Assembly (NCBI GenBank): GCA_963839165.1
Contig: CAWIUG010000005.1
Span: 1,302,001 to 1,366,000 of the forward strand
Reading direction: 5' to 3'
DNA length: 64,000 nt
Source: DATFVA01 sp963839165
GTDB taxonomy: Bacteria > Bacteroidota > Ignavibacteria > Ignavibacteriales > Ignavibacteriaceae
Of the stretch, positions 61,674 to 64,000 are shown piece by piece; positions within the stretch are counted from its first letter, which is position 1; each line of letters opens with the position of its first letter. The notes beneath the pieces were generated by a model. That model was not told the DNA's origin, made no database searches, and saw nothing but the letters and a program-made list of their open reading frames with translations. The translations under genes and the position numbers were made by a program.

Positions 61674-62519
61674 GTGATGAATAGTTTAATAGAAAAGCTT
61701 CAGAAGCTGGGACTTTCAAAGAGAGAGTCGGAAGTTTATATAGCATTACTCACTAAAAAAGAATTCACTGCGCCTGAAATTGGGAAGATAACTTCTGTCT
61801 CCAGGAACAAATCTTATGAGGTGCTTCAGAGTCTTGTTAAAAAGAACCTCTGTATGGAAACATATAAGAATGGAACAAAAGTATTCCGCGGGATAAAACC
61901 CGATATAGCGCTGAAGAATATTATTTCGGTTTATGAAGATGAGCTTAAGGAAAAGAAGGAGTTGACTTCGCAGTTCCGCGAGGAACTTATGAAGATCCAT
62001 ACTGAAAACAGGCAGAGTTCAGGTTCCCTGGATTATATCGAAGTATTTACGGATATAGGACAGGTAAGAGATCGATGGGAAAGTATAGAAAGAAACACAA
62101 AGGAGGAATTGCTTGTTTTCACAAAACCCCCCTACTCTGTTTCTCTTGAGGATACGCTTGAAGTAGCCGAGGAAGTAAAAGAGCATAAAATTACTATCAG
62201 AAGTATATACGAATTCAGTACCCTGAAATCTCTCGATGAAGTTAATGGTCTTTTAAGAATGATCGATATATATAAGAAGATGGGTGAAGAAGCAAAAATT
62301 ATAAAAGAACTCCCGATGAAACTGGCAATAAGTGATGTAAAAACCACAGTATTTGTATTGGATGATAAGGTTTCAATGCAGGGAGGGATGACGACAATGA
62401 TAGTTGAGCATCCCGGTTTTGCGGTAGCGTTAAAAAAAGTGTTTGACAGCTATTGGAAAGAAGCGATTTCTATCAGTGCATTCAAAAAAAACAAAGGGAA
62501 ATATTTCAAAAATAATTAA
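61674..62519 (+). CDS. TrmB-family transcriptional regulator
   Basis: 281 residues. The N-terminal winged HTH reads LGLSKRESEVYIALLTKKEF then TAPEIGKITSVSRNKSYEVL, with KVFRGIKPD closing the wing; this is the TrmB pattern common in archaea and found in some bacteria. A coiled coil (EDELKEKKELTSQFREELMK) links it to an effector domain (about 120-265; ELLVFTKPPYSVSLEDTLEV, KTTVFVLDDKVSMQGGMTTM, VEHPGFAVALKKVFDSYW). The effector domain is not the sugar-binding TrmB type but the phospholipase-D-like fold seen in many TrmB-like proteins. The start is GTG at 61674 or ATG at 61677. Confidence 0.8.
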   Translation: MMNSLIEKLQKLGLSKRESEVYIALLTKKEFTAPEIGKITSVSRNKSYEVLQSLVKKNLCMETYKNGTKVFRGIKPDIALKNIISVYEDELKEKKELTSQFREELMKIHTENRQSSGSLDYIEVFTDIGQVRDRWESIERNTKEELLVFTKPPYSVSLEDTLEVAEEVKEHKITIRSIYEFSTLKSLDEVNGLLRMIDIYKKMGEEAKIIKELPMKLAISDVKTTVFVLDDKVSMQGGMTTMIVEHPGFAVALKKVFDSYWKEAISISAFKKNKGKYFKNN

Positions 62520-62545
62520 CGGATTATTTACAATATGGAGAATAT

Positions 62546-64000
62546 ATGAAAGGTTCATTTAATATTTTTGCATTCACCCTGCTTATGATTTGCGGATTCA
62601 GTATTAATTCATCGGCACAGTGGTCATCCGACCCGGCAGCAAACCTCCAGGTTTGTGATGTTGCCGGCGATCAGGCATTACCTAAAATAGCTTCTACAAC
62701 TGACGGCGGATGCTACATAGCGTGGTTTGACAACAGAAACGGGAATTATGCCGTTTACCTGCAGCGTCTCGATGCTCTTGGAAACAAGCTATGGGCATCA
62801 GACGGTATGCTGATAAGTGACAACCCGCAGAGTTCATCTCTCGTCGATTGGGCTATTGCCAGCGATAACCACAACAATGCTATCTTAACATTTACAGACA
62901 CAAGGGATACTGATAGTCTTCATGCTTTTGCGTACCTCGTCGATACATCCGGCAATATGCTTTGGGGAGCAGACGGAATAAGACTTTCCGGCGTTGGTGA
63001 TTTTCAGCCTAATCCCGTTACCTGCCAGACATCAGACGGTAATTATGTATTTGCCTGGATTGTTATGTCGTCTTCCCAGGTAATTGCTCTTCAGAAAATC
63101 TCTTTGGCGGGCCAAAAGATGTGGGGTTCTGATCCTATCATCTATTCAAGCGGTACTTCTGAAAATTATACTTTCCCGGCAATAGTGCCATCCGATAATG
63201 GTAGTGTAATTGTAGAACATTCCGGCTTTACAGGTACATTCATGGCTCCCTATTTTACTTATGCTCAGAAATTTGACACAGACGGCAATCCTCTGTGGGG
63301 TACGGGCGGTGTTGTAATTGAGAACGTTGGGGCTCCTTTCTATGAACATCCGTTTGTGATCAGCGATGGTAATGATGGTGCTTTTATATCCTGGTATGAT
63401 GACAGGGACTTTAATAACCTGTTCAGTTCATTTGCACAGCATGTAACCTCGACCGGAACTCTTTCATTTCCTGCAAACGGAGCAGAAGTTTCCACCAATA
63501 CCACGATGCATCATATATATCCTACACTTGCTTATAATTCAGGTACAGATGAATTATACTGCTTCTGGATTGAGGAAACTTCGCTGCAGGATAATTTCGC
63601 GATGTATGGTCAAAAGTTTGATGCATCCGGAACACGATTATGGAACAGCAGCGGTATAGCCTTCACATCGATGACACAGAATTCAATATTTCAGCCGCAT
63701 GCTTTACCTATAGATACTTCAGTATTTGTAATGTACATCCAGGGAAATACAGGAGTAAGCCAGGGAGTTAACTCCTTTATGGTCAATGCTGCCGGTGATC
63801 TGGTATGGAATCCCGCAATTGTGACAATGTCAGATCCCACCCCGGCCAAACTTCATGCGGTTTCCACTCTCTCAACTGATAACATCGCATTTTTTGCATG
63901 GGAGGATACCAGAAACGACGGCGGTGGTATATATGCTCAGAATATTAATCCAACTGGTGAACTTGGAAACGTAGTTGTACCTGTTGAGCTTACCTCATTT
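62546..64000 (+). CDS. Secreted beta-propeller-like protein, probable T9SS cargo, 3' end outside window
   Basis: The frame is open for 485 codons from an ATG preceded by ATGGAG and runs off the end. A signal peptide (FAFTLLMICGFSINSSAQ) is followed by about seven repeats of the type IAWFDNRNGNYAVYLQRLDA, LGNKLW; ISWYDDRD ... SFAQHV; CFWIEE ... MYGQKFDASGTRLW; FFAWEDTRNDGGGIYAQNI. Each has a W-x-D-x-R core. It ends with VPVELTSF, which in this lineage usually precedes a type IX sorting domain, so one is expected just beyond the window. The function is unknown; it is probably a surface or secreted propeller, and the TrmB gene 26 bases upstream may control it. Confidence 0.75.
   Translation, partial: MKGSFNIFAFTLLMICGFSINSSAQWSSDPAANLQVCDVAGDQALPKIASTTDGGCYIAWFDNRNGNYAVYLQRLDALGNKLWASDGMLISDNPQSSSLVDWAIASDNHNNAILTFTDTRDTDSLHAFAYLVDTSGNMLWGADGIRLSGVGDFQPNPVTCQTSDGNYVFAWIVMSSSQVIALQKISLAGQKMWGSDPIIYSSGTSENYTFPAIVPSDNGSVIVEHSGFTGTFMAPYFTYAQKFDTDGNPLWGTGGVVIENVGAPFYEHPFVISDGNDGAFISWYDDRDFNNLFSSFAQHVTSTGTLSFPANGAEVSTNTTMHHIYPTLAYNSGTDELYCFWIEETSLQDNFAMYGQKFDASGTRLWNSSGIAFTSMTQNSIFQPHALPIDTSVFVMYIQGNTGVSQGVNSFMVNAAGDLVWNPAIVTMSDPTPAKLHAVSTLSTDNIAFFAWEDTRNDGGGIYAQNINPTGELGNVVVPVELTSF

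Overview
The window looks like chromosome from a member of the Ignavibacteria / Chlorobi-Bacteroidetes lineage. At least four secreted proteins end in a type IX (Por) secretion C-terminal domain, three of them introduced by the NYPNPFN motif typical of that group. There is also a PorV/PorQ-type outer-membrane protein, a TonB receptor paired with a DUF4249 lipoprotein, an S46 dipeptidyl-peptidase and a clade II nitrous oxide reductase cluster. Coding density is high, many gene pairs overlap by 1-20 bases, and most genes lie on the minus strand. The assignment comes from gene content only; no rRNA is present.

Layout. (a) 1-7949: a minus-strand amino-sugar/tagatose operon (agaS, gatZ, DMT transporter, PfkB kinase, gatY, secreted glycosidase running off the edge), divergent from its DeoR-type regulator and followed by a secreted amidohydrolase. 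(b) 9213-12953: a tRNA-Asn with what looks like a decayed 3.6 kb island behind it: a serine-recombinase remnant, an esterase, a broken MacB/FtsX permease, a T9SS cargo protein, and a second tRNA 3'-end-like sequence with a plus-strand terminator. (c) 13096-18347: a DHFR-like reductase, a PEP-mutase-family enzyme, a hybrid histidine kinase split by a frameshift, and a small lipoprotein. (d) 18390-25115: nosZ, a NosB-like membrane protein, nosDFYL and a c-type cytochrome, enough to reduce N2O and to load its copper centres. (e) 25378-36034: two tandem paralogous T9SS proteins, a PEGA/propeller protein, a TonB-DUF4249 pair and a DPP11-like peptidase. (f) 36150-46173: one long apparent operon from bamD through an acyl-CoA thioesterase and two secreted proteins into ccmABCDEF. 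CcmE is of the rarer Cys type, and a small ccmD-like gene sits between ccmC and ccmE. (g) 46245-55168: HtpX, zinc-ribbon protein, PorV-like protein, a frameshifted TPR protein, glycyl-tRNA synthetase, and a DUF47-PiT phosphate transporter pair in which PiT is split exactly at a canonical -1 slippery heptamer. (h) 55165-64000: a DUF2520 oxidoreductase, AmmeMemoRadiSam proteins A and B, a DUF4905-like protein, tryptophanase, a YIP1 membrane protein, an 820-base gene-poor stretch rich in palindromes, a TrmB-type regulator and the start of another T9SS-type cargo protein.

How the parts fit: the nos cluster and the ccm operon are functionally linked, because cytochrome c maturation supplies the haem proteins that feed electrons to NosZ. 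The aga operon is a self-contained route from an amino sugar phosphate to triose phosphates without a PTS. Three otherwise normal genes (hybrid kinase, TPR protein, PiT) are each broken by a single-base shift. This could be assembly error, real decay or recoding; the PiT site is the best recoding candidate. Nothing in the window is clearly an entirely new system. The least explained items are the PiT shift site, the palindrome arrays before the TrmB gene and the tRNA-linked island.
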